The position numbers and the translations under genes were made by a program. The notes under the pieces were generated by a model, which saw only the letters and a list, made by a program, of their open reading frames with translations, was not told the origin of the DNA and did not search any database. From assembly GCA_947491225.1 (NCBI GenBank), contig CANLIE010000004.1, positions 62,001 through 126,000 of the forward strand: a DNA stretch of 64,000 nucleotides, given 5' to 3'. This DNA is from an uncultured Cellulophaga sp. GTDB taxonomy: Bacteria > Bacteroidota > Bacteroidia > Flavobacteriales > Flavobacteriaceae. Each line of letters begins with the position of its first letter. Position 1 is the first letter of the stretch. This document shows, piece by piece, positions 14,516 to 23,689 of this stretch.

Positions 14516-16159
14516 ATGAAATACCTATTTTACATATTAATTTTATTTTCCACTTTATTTGAAGTATCTGCACAAGAAGAAATTCCTAATTTTAGAATAA
14601 CTGAAAATGGGAAATATGCTTTATATAGTACAAAAGGAGAACAATTAACAAAAGCTCTTTATAACAATGGTAGTTGTTATAATGGAATATGCAGAGCTAC
14701 TAAAAATGAACTCGTAGGATTTTTAGATTATGAAGGTAAAGAAATTATAGATTTTAAATATTCAACTGCTTATGTACTTTCTGAAGGGCTTATAGCTGTA
14801 TCTAGAGAAGGTAAATGGGGATTCATAGACAGAAAAGGTGTTTTAAAAATACCTTTCCTGTTCTTATCAGCTTCTAATTTCTCAGAAGGTCTATGCGAAA
14901 TTTCTATAAAAAAAGATAATCAATATAAATATGGATTCATCAATAAAAAAGGGGAAACTATCATTGAGCCAAAATACAGTGCTGTTAATTCTTTTTCAGA
15001 AGGTTTCGCCCCAGTTCAGCTAAACAATAAATGGGCGTTTATTGACAATAAAGGAAAAACTATTACACCTTTTAAGTATTGTGATGTAGGAGAATTTGAA
15101 AAAGGAATAGCAAGTGTATCTATAAATTGTTTTATAGAAGAGGAAGGAGATTGTGCTGTAGGTTATAGCACTAAAGGATTTATTAACACAAAAGGGGAAG
15201 AAATAGTTCCTGTTATATTTGACCAAGCAAGGATTTGGGATAAAATAAATAGCATTGAAGTTCAAAAAGATGGTAGTTCTGGATTATATGATTTTAATGG
15301 AAACGTAACTGTTCCTTTAGGTAAATACCATTCTTTAAATAGATTAGATGATGAAAATGGTCTTATTGAAGTTACTGCAGATGGTGAGCGAGGATATTTT
15401 GAAGGGTTTATTAATAGAAAAGGAAAAGAAATTATACCTCCTTTATATGATTTTAATTCGTATTTTATAGATGGATTTATATATGGTGGTAAATATTCAA
15501 CAAAAGAAGAGATTGAGAAATTAAGAAAAATAAAAACAACTTTTTCTTATCACCGAGCAGGTGTTTTAGATAGCCTTGGAAATATTATTATCCCATTTAA
15601 GTATGAAGATGTTAGTGTTTTAAAAAATGATTACTTTAAAGTACAAGATTATAACAGTAAGGGACAAAGTATTTATGCATATTTTAACTCTAAAGGAAAA
15701 CAGGTTCTTCCCTTTAAATATGCTTATGCTACAGATTTTTCTTTAAAAGGATATGCTCTTGTAAAAGAATCCTATAAAGGAGATTTATTTTTTATAAATA
15801 CTAAAGGAGAAATAATATCAACTCCAAAATTTGATAAAATAGACCCATTTATTATGGACGATTTAGTCGCTGTAAAACAAAACAATAAATGGGGCTTTAT
15901 AAATGCACATAGTGAATTGATTATAACGTTTCAATTTGATGAAGCTAATAGATTTCATAACGGCTTATCTAGAGTTTCAAACAATAAAAAATTTGGATTT
16001 ATCAACATAAAAGGAGAGATCATCATTCCAATAAAGTTTGATAAAGCACACTATTATTTCACTGGAGAAGTGGAAGAATTAGAGCTTGACGGAAAAAAAT
16101 ATTATTTTGACAAAACAGGAAAAGAAATAAAGGCTACTACCATTAATGGCTATAAGTAA
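14516..16159 (+). CDS. Secreted WG-repeat protein
   Basis: A protein of 547 residues with a signal peptide (MKYLFYILILFSTLFEVSAQ). It consists of many WG-type repeats: KWGFIDRKGVLKIPF, KYGFINKKGETIIEPKY, KWAFIDNKGKTITPFKY, KGFINTKGEEIVPVIF, KWGFINAHSELIITF and KFGFINIKGEIIIPIKF, with SEGL/FSEGF turns between them. WG repeats form beta-rich domains thought to mediate binding at the cell surface or in the periplasm. No catalytic domain is attached. It stands alone, bounded downstream by a repeat element. A strong own Shine-Dalgarno is not evident, as is usual in this phylum. Confidence 0.85.
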   Translation: MKYLFYILILFSTLFEVSAQEEIPNFRITENGKYALYSTKGEQLTKALYNNGSCYNGICRATKNELVGFLDYEGKEIIDFKYSTAYVLSEGLIAVSREGKWGFIDRKGVLKIPFLFLSASNFSEGLCEISIKKDNQYKYGFINKKGETIIEPKYSAVNSFSEGFAPVQLNNKWAFIDNKGKTITPFKYCDVGEFEKGIASVSINCFIEEEGDCAVGYSTKGFINTKGEEIVPVIFDQARIWDKINSIEVQKDGSSGLYDFNGNVTVPLGKYHSLNRLDDENGLIEVTADGERGYFEGFINRKGKEIIPPLYDFNSYFIDGFIYGGKYSTKEEIEKLRKIKTTFSYHRAGVLDSLGNIIIPFKYEDVSVLKNDYFKVQDYNSKGQSIYAYFNSKGKQVLPFKYAYATDFSLKGYALVKESYKGDLFFINTKGEIISTPKFDKIDPFIMDDLVAVKQNNKWGFINAHSELIITFQFDEANRFHNGLSRVSNNKKFGFINIKGEIIIPIKFDKAHYYFTGEVEELELDGKKYYFDKTGKEIKATTINGYK

Positions 16160-16305
16160 TTGCTTGCTTTGGTCTACCCTTAGGCTCTGGGCTAGTTTCT
16201 GAAAATCCTTGCTGATTTTCAATTTGGTATGCGCTATAAAGTTAAGTACTAAACCACACAACTACTCATAGCCGAGACCGCAGTTGTGATGCATTTTGAC
16301 CCGTC
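16157..16305. repeat. Palindromic intergenic repeat element of flavobacterial type
   Basis: It begins right at the WG-gene stop and contains the inverted repeat GAAAATC-CTTGCT-GATTTTC (about 16200-16220), then GCGCTATAAAGTTAAGTACT and GCCGAGACCGCAGTTGTGAT. I recognise this order of motifs, from memory, as a repeat common in Flavobacteriaceae accessory regions. The GATTTTC stem and ACC-CAC/CGCAC tail resemble the repeats at 9566 and 12046. Confidence 0.5.
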
Positions 16306-16716
16306 CTGAATAAAGGCTACATAATTTTAAACATTGTGTACAAAAATGACAAGGTAATGATTATTCAGTTTAATTTTAGTAGTGCAAAATAAGATGTATA
16401 TTTAGATGAGTTATTATTAATTTTAAAAGAGGGTACTTATTAAATTACAAATACTGAATATTTTAAGTTTATAAAAATAAGTGACCACTAATGTTTTACA
16501 ACATTGTAAGACCAAATTTTGAAACAAATAAAAATGAATATTGTCTTTTAAAAATAGAAAATATTTTGAGCTAGACATTGGCTTTGTTTACATTAATAGC
16601 TTTTGCCATTGAAATTGTAGTTACTGTTGTCTTTTAAGAAAATAGCATACAAAGGATTTATATCTGGAGAATTTACAATAATTGACTAAAATCTAAGAAT
16701 TGAAACTTTATTTGTG

Positions 16717-16797
16717 TTAGGGATTGTAGTGAAAATCCTTTTTTATTTTTCTTAAAAAAGATTGAAACAAAAAGCCCGACCCTTGTGGTAACACCCA
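16717..16797 (+). other. Conserved-looking hairpin element before metK
   Basis: Pattern AGGGATTG ... AATCCTTTTTTA-loop-TAAAAAAGATTG ... AAAGCCCGACCC. A near-perfect stem (16734-16745 with 16753-16763) is flanked by purine-rich arms. From memory, similar sequences recur near gene ends in Bacteroidetes; the function is unknown. The rest of 16306-16825 holds no gene I can support, only A+T-rich sequence with short broken frames. Confidence 0.35.
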
Positions 16798-16821
16798 AAT
16801 AGCTACCAAAATGTTGAGCAC

Positions 16822-16856
16822 AAAAAAAGTACTTTGTTATTAAAGCAAAGTACTTT
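16822..16856 (-). terminator. Intrinsic terminator of metK
   Basis: An 11-bp perfect stem AAAGTACTTTG / CAAAGTACTTT with a 9-base loop. On the minus strand it is followed by a run of seven T. It lies 24 bases past the metK stop. Confidence 0.9.
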
Positions 16857-16879
16857 TATATCTTAAAAAGGATATTATT

Positions 16880-18136
16880 TTAAAGGTTAAAAGCTGTTTT
16901 TACAACGTCTACCATATCTAGTTTCTCCCAGGTAAATAATTCTACTTCTTTTTCTACTCTACCATTATATGGAGATTCAAAAACTTTTGTTATCATTTTT
17001 GGTTCTTTGCCCATATGTCCATAAGCTGCAGTTTCTAAATAAATAGGGTTTCTTAACTTTAATCTATCTTCTATGGCAAATGGTCTCATATCAAAAAGTT
17101 GGGCTACTTTTTGGGCTATTTCCCCATCAGTTAAATTCACTTTTGAAGTACCGTATGTATCTACGTAAATAGAGGTTGGTTCTACTACTCCTATGGCATA
17201 ACTTACCTGTACTAAAATTTCATCTGCTATACCTGCAGCTATCAAATTCTTTGCTGCATGTCTTGCTGCATATGCTGCACTACGGTCTACTTTACTAGGG
17301 TCTTTGCCGCTAAAAGCACCTCCGCCATGTGCTCCTTTACCGCCATACGTATCTACTATAATTTTGCGTCCTGTTAAACCTGAATCTCCATGTGGGCCTC
17401 CAATTACAAATTTCCCTGTTGGGTTTATATGATATTTAATTTTATTATTAAATAATTTTTGAACATAAGCAGGTAATTGTTCTATTACCTTAGGTATTAA
17501 TATTGTAATTATGTCTTCTTTAATCTTTGCCAACATTTTATCATCATCAGCATCAAATTCATCATGTTGTGTAGATACTACAATTGTATCTATACGCTGT
17601 GGTAAATTATCATCTGAATATTCAATTGTTACTTGTGACTTGGCATCTGGACGCAAATAAGGGATGTTTTTACCTTCTCTTCTTAAATCTGCCAAGACTT
17701 GTAGTATTTTATGGGATAGATCTAAAGCCAAGGGCATATAATTTTTGGTCTCATTAGTAGCATAACCAAACATCATTCCTTGATCTCCTGCTCCTTGTTC
17801 TTCTTTAGCTCCCCTGTCTACACCTTGGTTTATCTCTTTAGATTGCTCATGAATCAATGATATTACACCACAAGAATCCCCACTAAATTGATACTCGCCT
17901 TTGGTATAACCAATAGTATTGATTACATCTCTTGCTATACTTTGTAAGTCTACGTATGTGTTACTTTTTACCTCACCTGCAAGAACTACTTGTCCTGTGG
18001 TCACTAAAGTCTCACAAGCAACCTTACTTTCTGGGTCAAAAGCTAAAAAGTTATCTAATAACGCATCACTAATCTGATCTGCAATTTTATCTGGATGTCC
18101 TTCACTTACTGATTCTGATGTAAACAAATATGCCAT
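16880..18136 (-). CDS. metK: S-adenosylmethionine synthetase
   Basis: Makes S-adenosylmethionine from ATP and methionine in the cytoplasm. The 418-residue protein carries the family hallmarks: [20 protein letters not shown] at the N-terminus with the active-site His, [10 protein letters not shown], the phosphate-binding [20 protein letters not shown], and [19 protein letters not shown] with catalytic Lys/Asp. The length is typical. It is monocistronic: a strong terminator lies downstream, and a SAM-II-type riboswitch precedes it, so its expression is probably shut down by its own product. Confidence 0.97.
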   Translation of the reverse strand: MAYLFTSESVSEGHPDKIADQISDALLDNFLAFDPESKVACETLVTTGQVVLAGEVKSNTYVDLQSIARDVINTIGYTKGEYQFSGDSCGVISLIHEQSKEINQGVDRGAKEEQGAGDQGMMFGYATNETKNYMPLALDLSHKILQVLADLRREGKNIPYLRPDAKSQVTIEYSDDNLPQRIDTIVVSTQHDEFDADDDKMLAKIKEDIITILIPKVIEQLPAYVQKLFNNKIKYHINPTGKFVIGGPHGDSGLTGRKIIVDTYGGKGAHGGGAFSGKDPSKVDRSAAYAARHAAKNLIAAGIADEILVQVSYAIGVVEPTSIYVDTYGTSKVNLTDGEIAQKVAQLFDMRPFAIEDRLKLRNPIYLETAAYGHMGKEPKMITKVFESPYNGRVEKEVELFTWEKLDMVDVVKTAFNL

Positions 18137-18175
18137 AATTTTATACTTCTATTTTTAGAGTAAATATTAATTAAA

Positions 18176-18192
18176 GATTGCAAGAAAACAGA
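18176..18192 (-). promoter_or_regulatory. Candidate expression platform of the metK riboswitch
   Basis: In the metK mRNA this 17-base segment reads TCTGTTTTCTTGCAATC. Its first eight bases are a perfect complement of AAAACAGA at the 3' end of the aptamer, and its last eight complement GATTGCAA in the aptamer loop. Pairing here would exclude the aptamer fold, giving two mutually exclusive structures 40-56 bases before the start codon. Confidence 0.5.
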
Positions 18193-18204
18193 AAAAGTGT
18201 TGTA

Positions 18205-18306
18205 ATTTCAACTGAAATCTGTTTTAGCATTTTTTGTATTACTGAGTACCAGCATACGAGGTTGCAATCAGTCAAATCCTTCCTCTTAATTAAGACTGCA
18301 AAAGTA
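18205..18306 (-). promoter_or_regulatory. SAM-II-type riboswitch (long-loop variant) and promoter of metK
   Basis: Read on the minus strand, a -7 box TACTTTTG (18306-18299) is followed closely by GAGG (P1), GATTTGACTGATTGCAA, the closing CCTC, then CGT, an inserted hairpin GTAT-G-CTG-loop-CAG-TA-ATAC, AAAAAATGCTAAAACAG, and a small stem ATTTCA-GT-TGAAAT (18218-18205). The order GATTTxAC..TTGCAA / P1' / CGT..AAA..TGCTAAAA is the SAM-II consensus with its pseudoknot segment GCTAAAA. The extra hairpin in loop 3 corresponds to the long-loop SAM-II variants. It lies about 80 bases ahead of metK, as expected for product feedback. Confidence 0.8.
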
Positions 18307-18363
18307 TAAAATTAGTTTGGTTTGAAAATGTTTTAAAAAAGAAATATCTGTTTTAACTTAAAA

Positions 18364-18894
18364 TTATAAATCGTATTTAACACTTAATAAAAAATATCTA
18401 TGCTGCACATAATAAGAATATGTGCTTATTAAATTATTAGAAAATCCATCTTGCCTTATACTAGTCGTATTCATTAGGTTTTGACAGGACAACTTAAATT
18501 CCCAAGCACTATTTGGTTTTTTATAGTAAAGATCCATATCTAAAAAATCATATTCACTATGCGTACTTCCATTTTTATTTTTATAATTATTGTACTTATA
18601 ATTAGCCGTTAATGTAAATCTCTTCAAAAAATAAGCTTCTAAATTTGCAAAAGGCCTATTTGTAATGAATGTACTTTTATTTACTGTTGATTTATAATCA
18701 TTACTAATTATCTCATACCCTATCTCAAAATTTGGCCACTCATTAAAATTAGTATCAATAGATGCCTTATAACTCTGAGCAATGGATTCATTTTTTATAG
18801 CTACATTGTTTACCTTATTCTCATAATTAGAAAATGACATACTAGCAGATCCTTTTAATTTTAACAATCCCAAACGCTTTTCGTAACTTCCCAT
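18364..18894 (-). pseudogene. C-terminal fragment of a TonB-dependent/outer-membrane beta-barrel receptor
   Basis: The 176 residues consist of alternating amphipathic beta strands (LKLKGSASMSFSNYENKV, FEIGYEIISNDYKS, RFTLTANYKYNNYKN, WEFKLSCQNLMNTTS) and end in the barrel-terminal pattern YFLLSVKYDL. Whole receptors of this kind have 700-1000 residues, and no signal peptide, plug or earlier barrel is present. An in-frame stop lies four codons upstream of the first Met. It is thus the surviving 3' end of a deleted gene. The 18895-19178 interval contains no recognisable remainder. Confidence 0.65.
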
Positions 18895-19178
18895 AATACC
18901 AATTTAATTTTAAAATATCGCATCAAAGTCTTAATTACTTTTTATATAAAACGCTATGATTAAATTACATAGTTTTAGTTACAGGATTTAGAGTTAAAAA
19001 GTAGAAGAAAATATGACTCGTTTTAAGGTTAAATTGATAAAAACATCTTATTTATTAAAATAATAGCACAAATGTCTAGTGTTAATTACAAAACCTGAGT
19101 ATTAAAACAAACTAATAGCTGTATCAAAAAAAATTATTAGTATTAATTATCCAAACATTTTTAGATACTGGTCTTATC

Positions 19179-19207
19179 TTGTATATTGTGCGACCCTATT
19201 ATCTTTA
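19179..19207 (+). promoter_or_regulatory. Promoter of the deoxynucleoside kinase gene
   Basis: TTG (19179-19181), an 18-base spacer and TATCTTTA (19200-19207) fit the Bacteroidetes TTG-N17-23-TAnnTTTG pattern apart from the last base. It lies 30 bases ahead of the ATG. Confidence 0.5.
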
Positions 19208-19236
19208 TAAATAAAACATAAAACACATTAATTAAG

Positions 19237-19851
19237 ATGCATATTGCTGTAGCAGGAAATATAGGTGCCGGAAAAACAACATTAACAAGACTACTTGCTA
19301 AACACTACAATTGGCAACCTAATTTTGAAGACATAGTAGACAATCCATATTTAGACGATTTCTATACACAAATGGAACGTTGGAGTTTTAACTTACAAAT
19401 CTATTTTTTAAATAGTAGATTTAGACAAATATTACAAATTAGAGAGAGCGGAAAAGATACTATTCAAGACAGAACAATATACGAAGATGCCTTTATTTTT
19501 GCTCCTAACTTACATGCAATGGGCTTAATGACCAACAGGGATTTTACTAATTACACAAGTCTTTTTGAGTTGATGGAAAGTCTAGTACAACCTCCAGATT
19601 TATTGATTTATCTAAGAAGCTCCATTCCTAATTTAGTGAGCCAAATTCATAAAAGAGGCAGAGAATATGAAAACTCCATTTCAATAGATTATTTAAGCCG
19701 ATTAAATGAACGTTATGAAGCTTGGGCACATGGCTATGAAAAAGGAAAGTTATTGATTATTGATGTAGACAACTTAAATTTTGTTGACAACCCTGAAGAT
19801 TTAGGACTAGTTATTAATAAAATAGATGCAGAAATAAATGGATTATTTTAG
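19237..19851 (+). CDS. Deoxynucleoside kinase
   Basis: Phosphorylates deoxynucleosides to monophosphates in nucleotide salvage. The 204-residue protein has P-loop GNIGAGKTT at residues 7-15, the substrate-site W/FNLQIYFLNSRF helix, the catalytic/arginine motif QDRTIYEDAFIFA (DRS/DRT) and the lid RGREYENSI with the RxxR-like arginines. This matches the dCK/dGK/dAK-type bacterial family. A second member forms the C-terminal half of the HPPK fusion at 62659. Substrate preference (dA, dC, dG) cannot be read from sequence. It is monocistronic with its own promoter and a shared terminator. Confidence 0.9.
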   Translation: MHIAVAGNIGAGKTTLTRLLAKHYNWQPNFEDIVDNPYLDDFYTQMERWSFNLQIYFLNSRFRQILQIRESGKDTIQDRTIYEDAFIFAPNLHAMGLMTNRDFTNYTSLFELMESLVQPPDLLIYLRSSIPNLVSQIHKRGREYENSISIDYLSRLNERYEAWAHGYEKGKLLIIDVDNLNFVDNPEDLGLVINKIDAEINGLF

Positions 19852-19874
19852 CCTTAAAACTTTTAATTTATTTT

Positions 19875-19908
19875 AAAAAAAGTCGCTTAAAAATTAATTT
19901 AAGCGACT
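19875..19908. terminator. Bidirectional terminator between convergent genes
   Basis: Stem AGTCGCTTAAA / TTTAAGCGACT with 6-base loop. On the minus strand it is followed by seven T, so it mainly stops the SusCD operon; it can also stop the kinase transcript. Confidence 0.85.
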
Positions 19909-19947
19909 CTTCATATTTGATAAATCGACTAATTCATATTATCAATA

Positions 19948-21306
19948 TTACCAAAGACCATACACCCTTAAATTTGGGCTTTCTGCACTTGTTAAGGTTC
20001 CTGAAAGATTTGAGTATCTATTAGTATTTGTTTTAAAAGAACCTTCTTCTGTATAATATAATCCCTTTGTACTTCCAAAGAAATTTAATAATGGTCTAAC
20101 AGCATCTTCTAATGTAACACCATTTCCATTAGCTGGCTCTACATAGGTAAGGAAAAGTTTTCCTTCTTTTATTTCTGATGTATAACTATAACTAAGCCAA
20201 TTACCGCTTAAATTAACCCAAACACGTACAGTACCATCAGTCCTTGGAACAGAAGAAAATTGAAGTCCTCTAAACTCAAAACCATAAAGAGCAACCGCCG
20301 TATTAATATCTTCTATTAAACTGTTAAAGCCAGAAGAGGTTAAAGAATTTACACCCCATGAAAGGAAGTATCTAAAATTCTCTGATTTAGGTGTTCCAAT
20401 ATTTTGTACATCACTTGTAATAAAAGCAGGTTCATCAAAAAAACCAATAGCAGCTGTTTGTGAACCGCTATTTGATATAAATTGTTTTTTTGTTTCATCA
20501 TAAGTAAACTCTACAAATGTAGCCCCATCAATTTCAATAGCTGGGTCTACCAACAAGCCTGTGGGTGTTGCAGCGATACCAAAGCCTAGTTCATTTTCAT
20601 TACCCAACGCATCTATATAAGACGGATTTGCATATAACCTAGCCTCATTGTAATTAAAGTTATACCTAGTTTCCTTAGTGCCGTCTGACACTACTAATAA
20701 TTTAAACACAGAAGTAGTAGCATTAGAAACAAGATTATTTCTCATTTCTTTACTATCTTCTAATTTACCCCAATCTTCTTTTACTGCTTTTGTAAAACGT
20801 AGCTCAATAAAGTCTCTATTTGTTCTAAAAATAAGATCATCACCATCTTTACCGTAGTACAAAAATTCAAAATCCCCTTTATATCCTTTACCTCTTAAAG
20901 TAGCGTCAGGAGAGTTATTTGAGTCTGACAGTTTATGTATCTCATTTTTTGTTACAAAAGACAACTTAGTCGTAGATCCAATAATTACGTCGTATTCACT
21001 AGTTTTTACATCAAAATTACCATCAAAATCTGAAGACATTTTTACATTTTTATCATCTTCAAATTTAAAAATGAATGTATACCCACCTAATTGAGTATTG
21101 TCTGTAAAATACGTAGTTCTCCAACCTTCTGGCGAAGATTTTAACAGGTCTCTTAATTCTGCTTCTTGATCATTATAACGAGTAGTTACAGAGTCATCAA
21201 ACAATTCTTCTGCACCTTCATTAGTATCACAAGAATAAAAAATAGCCATTAAAATTAGCAATAAACCTGCTATCTTATAATTGATTATATATTTTATATT
21301 TTTCAT
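19948..21306 (-). CDS. DUF4302 lipoprotein of the SusCD operon
   Basis: A lipoprotein (MAIFYSCDTNEGAEE, Cys at about residue 26) of 452 residues. The N-terminal part has LRDLLKSSPEGWRTTYFTD and YTFIFKFEDDKNVKMSSDFD, the hallmark of DUF4302 surface lipoproteins found with SusD and a zinc metallohydrolase in Bacteroidetes import loci. The C-terminal part is beta-rich (VRVWVNLSGNWLSYSYTSEI). It probably sits on the outer membrane as an accessory binding or processing component. The upstream gene ends 10 bases before its start, so it is the last gene of the operon, followed by a strong terminator. Confidence 0.8.
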   Translation of the reverse strand: MKNIKYIINYKIAGLLLILMAIFYSCDTNEGAEELFDDSVTTRYNDQEAELRDLLKSSPEGWRTTYFTDNTQLGGYTFIFKFEDDKNVKMSSDFDGNFDVKTSEYDVIIGSTTKLSFVTKNEIHKLSDSNNSPDATLRGKGYKGDFEFLYYGKDGDDLIFRTNRDFIELRFTKAVKEDWGKLEDSKEMRNNLVSNATTSVFKLLVVSDGTKETRYNFNYNEARLYANPSYIDALGNENELGFGIAATPTGLLVDPAIEIDGATFVEFTYDETKKQFISNSGSQTAAIGFFDEPAFITSDVQNIGTPKSENFRYFLSWGVNSLTSSGFNSLIEDINTAVALYGFEFRGLQFSSVPRTDGTVRVWVNLSGNWLSYSYTSEIKEGKLFLTYVEPANGNGVTLEDAVRPLLNFFGSTKGLYYTEEGSFKTNTNRYSNLSGTLTSAESPNLRVYGLW

Positions 21307-21316
21307 CTATTTTATA

Positions 21317-22171
21317 TTAATTGTTTAATACTTCTAGCGTATTTCTAGCTGCTACTGCCTGCAGTTCATATAGATCTATGTTAAAATTAGATTTGTAGTA
21401 TTCTGCTATTAAAGCTTCTTTTTTTCTTATACTTGCTCTTGCCTCTTCAGATGATATAGCATCTATAATTGCATTGTAATCTTCGTTATTATTAGACAAC
21501 ATTATATTAACCATCTCTGCAAAATCTTCTGTAACACTTGCTCTAGAATAATCTGTAATAAAACCTAACTCTCTAGATGAGCTTACATCTTCATTAAACC
21601 ATTGAGCTGTGTAACCAACTGGAGTAATTAATTGATAAGCAGCCTCATCAAAAGGTACTGTTTGGTTTAATATGTGACAATATTCATGCTGTATAGTAGA
21701 CACAAAACGAATAAGATTACTTTTATTTTTAACATTTAAAAAATCGGTATTAAAAAAAGTAATTCTTTTACCTCCTTCTGCTAAGCCTAAAGTTATTGTG
21801 CCAGACGGATTTAAATTTATACCCCCTATTAATTGTAATTCTCTAGGTGCAATTTTTTTTATAAAATCTGCTCCTCCTACCTCTGAATAGCTATCTAACC
21901 ATATTTTTTTTACTGCTTTTAATGCAGGTAACACGCTATCTACAATAGGCGGGTGTAAGTATCTATTTGCCGCTGAAGAATTCTCATTCCACTTATAAAT
22001 TGCTTCAATATTATACGGTTTTGTATAATTTTCTCTTATCCATTTATCTAAACTTGTAAGCTGAGGGGTTTCTGTATTTATTTCGCTGTTTTCTACAGAT
22101 TCTTCTCTTTGGCATGAAGAAAACAATAGTAAGCCAATTAGAAAAAAGAAACCTAGTTGTATTTTTTTCAT
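21317..22171 (-). CDS. Substrate import-associated zinc metallohydrolase lipoprotein
   Basis: A 284-residue lipoprotein with leader MKKIQLGFFFLIGLLLFSSC. The zinc-binding HEXXH motif is in TIQHEYCHILNQ (about residues 165-175), with a downstream acidic region TEDFAEMVNIMLSN that can supply the third ligand as in gluzincin-type metallopeptidases. It belongs to the family of putative zinc-binding lipoproteins coupled to SusC/SusD pairs, presumed to trim peptide or glycopeptide substrates at the cell surface. Located between susD and the DUF4302 gene with short spacers, it is certainly part of the same operon. Its true substrate is unknown. Confidence 0.85.
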   Translation of the reverse strand: MKKIQLGFFFLIGLLLFSSCQREESVENSEINTETPQLTSLDKWIRENYTKPYNIEAIYKWNENSSAANRYLHPPIVDSVLPALKAVKKIWLDSYSEVGGADFIKKIAPRELQLIGGINLNPSGTITLGLAEGGKRITFFNTDFLNVKNKSNLIRFVSTIQHEYCHILNQTVPFDEAAYQLITPVGYTAQWFNEDVSSSRELGFITDYSRASVTEDFAEMVNIMLSNNNEDYNAIIDAISSEEARASIRKKEALIAEYYKSNFNIDLYELQAVAARNTLEVLNN

Positions 22172-22197
22172 ATTTTTTAATATTTAAAGATTAATAT

Positions 22198-23682
22198 TTA
22201 TCTAGGATTTGCTGTTAATCCAAAATCTATTGCTGAATTAGGGATCTGTAGCTGTCTTTTATTATCATCTTTTGCAAGTATCTTTTGAGAGCCATCTGAA
22301 AAATTATGTATAACTTCTATCCCTAACCTTTTAACATCAAACCATCTTAAACCTTCATGATAAAACTCTCTTCTTTTATATTCTGTAACTGCTTTTAAAT
22401 ATGAGAATTGAGTATTATCTATAGTGTAATACGGATTAAACTCACCATCTACAAATGGGTATTGTGCTATGACCATAGCATCTGTAAGCTGATCTGTAGA
22501 AGCATCATAACCTCTAGTTTTTTTACTTAAAAAAAGATTTAAATCTGCCAATGCGTTTGTATACTCTTTTTTCATAGTATAAGCTTCTGCCCTATTTAGC
22601 AATAATTCATCTACACTAAAAAGTACAATTCCTGTATTTGGTTGCCCTATCCCTGCACTTGCATTTGTAACTCTAAAATATTCTAGAAACTTTGGTATAT
22701 TGTATACTTCATCATTACCATATACACCATACAACCATTGTTTGCCAAAAGGATTCCCTGCTCCGCCAAAAAATAACTCGTTAGCTTTAGATACTTCTAG
22801 TCCGTATCTTGTTCTGGCAAATCTACGTGCATATAATGATGATACTGAAGCGACTAATATATTAGCACTTTCATTAGCACTGGCATACCTTTGTCTATAC
22901 TCTGTGTAGCTCAAGGCATTGTACTCTTCTAAATCTCTAATTTTTGCGCTAGAAACAGACAATACTTTAGATGAATAGCTAATTACTTTATCCCAGTCTT
23001 CCTTGTACATATAAAAACGTGCGGCAAAAGCATTTCCTGCATCTTTCGTAAAATGAAACTTAGGTTTATTGTAAGAATTACCAACTAGAGATAAACCTTC
23101 AGTAAGATCCTTTTCTATAAGAGCATATACGTCTGCAACAGTATTTCTTTTATAATCCTTTAACAATACTGTTTCTGGCTCTAAAACATAAGGTATACCT
23201 AAATCTGTATTTGCTGTTTCAGGGTTATAAGATTTACCCCAAAAATTAACTAACATAAAGTGTGCATAGGCTCTTGCTAATAACGCCTCTCCTTTTTGAG
23301 CACTTAATGTACCGTCGTCTCCAAGCTCTTCAATAGAAACCAAAGCCTGGTTTGCTTGTGAAATAGCTTTGTAACAGCTATTCCAATATTGCGTAGGAGT
23401 ATCTCTTATATCTAAAGTTGTTACCCCCCAAGAATAAAAAACCTCTTCTATATCTACAGTTCGTTCTTTTACTCCTTTGTCGTTAACGTTATCTGACATT
23501 ATTTCTGCCATTAACATAAAGTTTCCGTTTGGATAAGCACCTGTAATTAGTTCAGATATTTTTTCTGGAGAATCTACTAATGTTCTTCCATCTGGCAATT
23601 CTGATAAATAATCGCTACATCCTGTAAATAACATTACCACACCAAGTAGCAATATTATCTTTTTTATAAATATATTTTTCAT
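22198..23682 (-). CDS. SusD/RagB-family nutrient-binding lipoprotein
   Basis: A 494-residue lipoprotein (VVMLFTGCSDYLSELPDGRT). Helical TPR-like N-terminal part: YWNSCYKAISQANQALVSIE and GEALLARAYAHFMLVNFWG, then the C-terminal SusD motifs DELLLNRAEAYTMKKEYTNA and VTEYKRREFYHEGLRWFDVK, where RR.EF..EG.R..D is diagnostic. SusD proteins form the lid over the SusC channel and capture the substrate. The gene lies eight bases downstream of susC on the same strand. The metallohydrolase partner and absence of glycoside hydrolases point to a peptide- or glycopeptide-like substrate rather than a simple glycan; this is inference. Confidence 0.93.
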   Translation of the reverse strand: MKNIFIKKIILLLGVVMLFTGCSDYLSELPDGRTLVDSPEKISELITGAYPNGNFMLMAEIMSDNVNDKGVKERTVDIEEVFYSWGVTTLDIRDTPTQYWNSCYKAISQANQALVSIEELGDDGTLSAQKGEALLARAYAHFMLVNFWGKSYNPETANTDLGIPYVLEPETVLLKDYKRNTVADVYALIEKDLTEGLSLVGNSYNKPKFHFTKDAGNAFAARFYMYKEDWDKVISYSSKVLSVSSAKIRDLEEYNALSYTEYRQRYASANESANILVASVSSLYARRFARTRYGLEVSKANELFFGGAGNPFGKQWLYGVYGNDEVYNIPKFLEYFRVTNASAGIGQPNTGIVLFSVDELLLNRAEAYTMKKEYTNALADLNLFLSKKTRGYDASTDQLTDAMVIAQYPFVDGEFNPYYTIDNTQFSYLKAVTEYKRREFYHEGLRWFDVKRLGIEVIHNFSDGSQKILAKDDNKRQLQIPNSAIDFGLTANPR

Positions 23683-23689
23683 ACTAATT

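Noticed and set aside
7265-16305. True integron (attC array with integrase)
   Set aside because: No integrase, no attI and no element with both RYYYAAC and GTTRRRY ends; only the general cassette-like layout is kept as a hypothesis.
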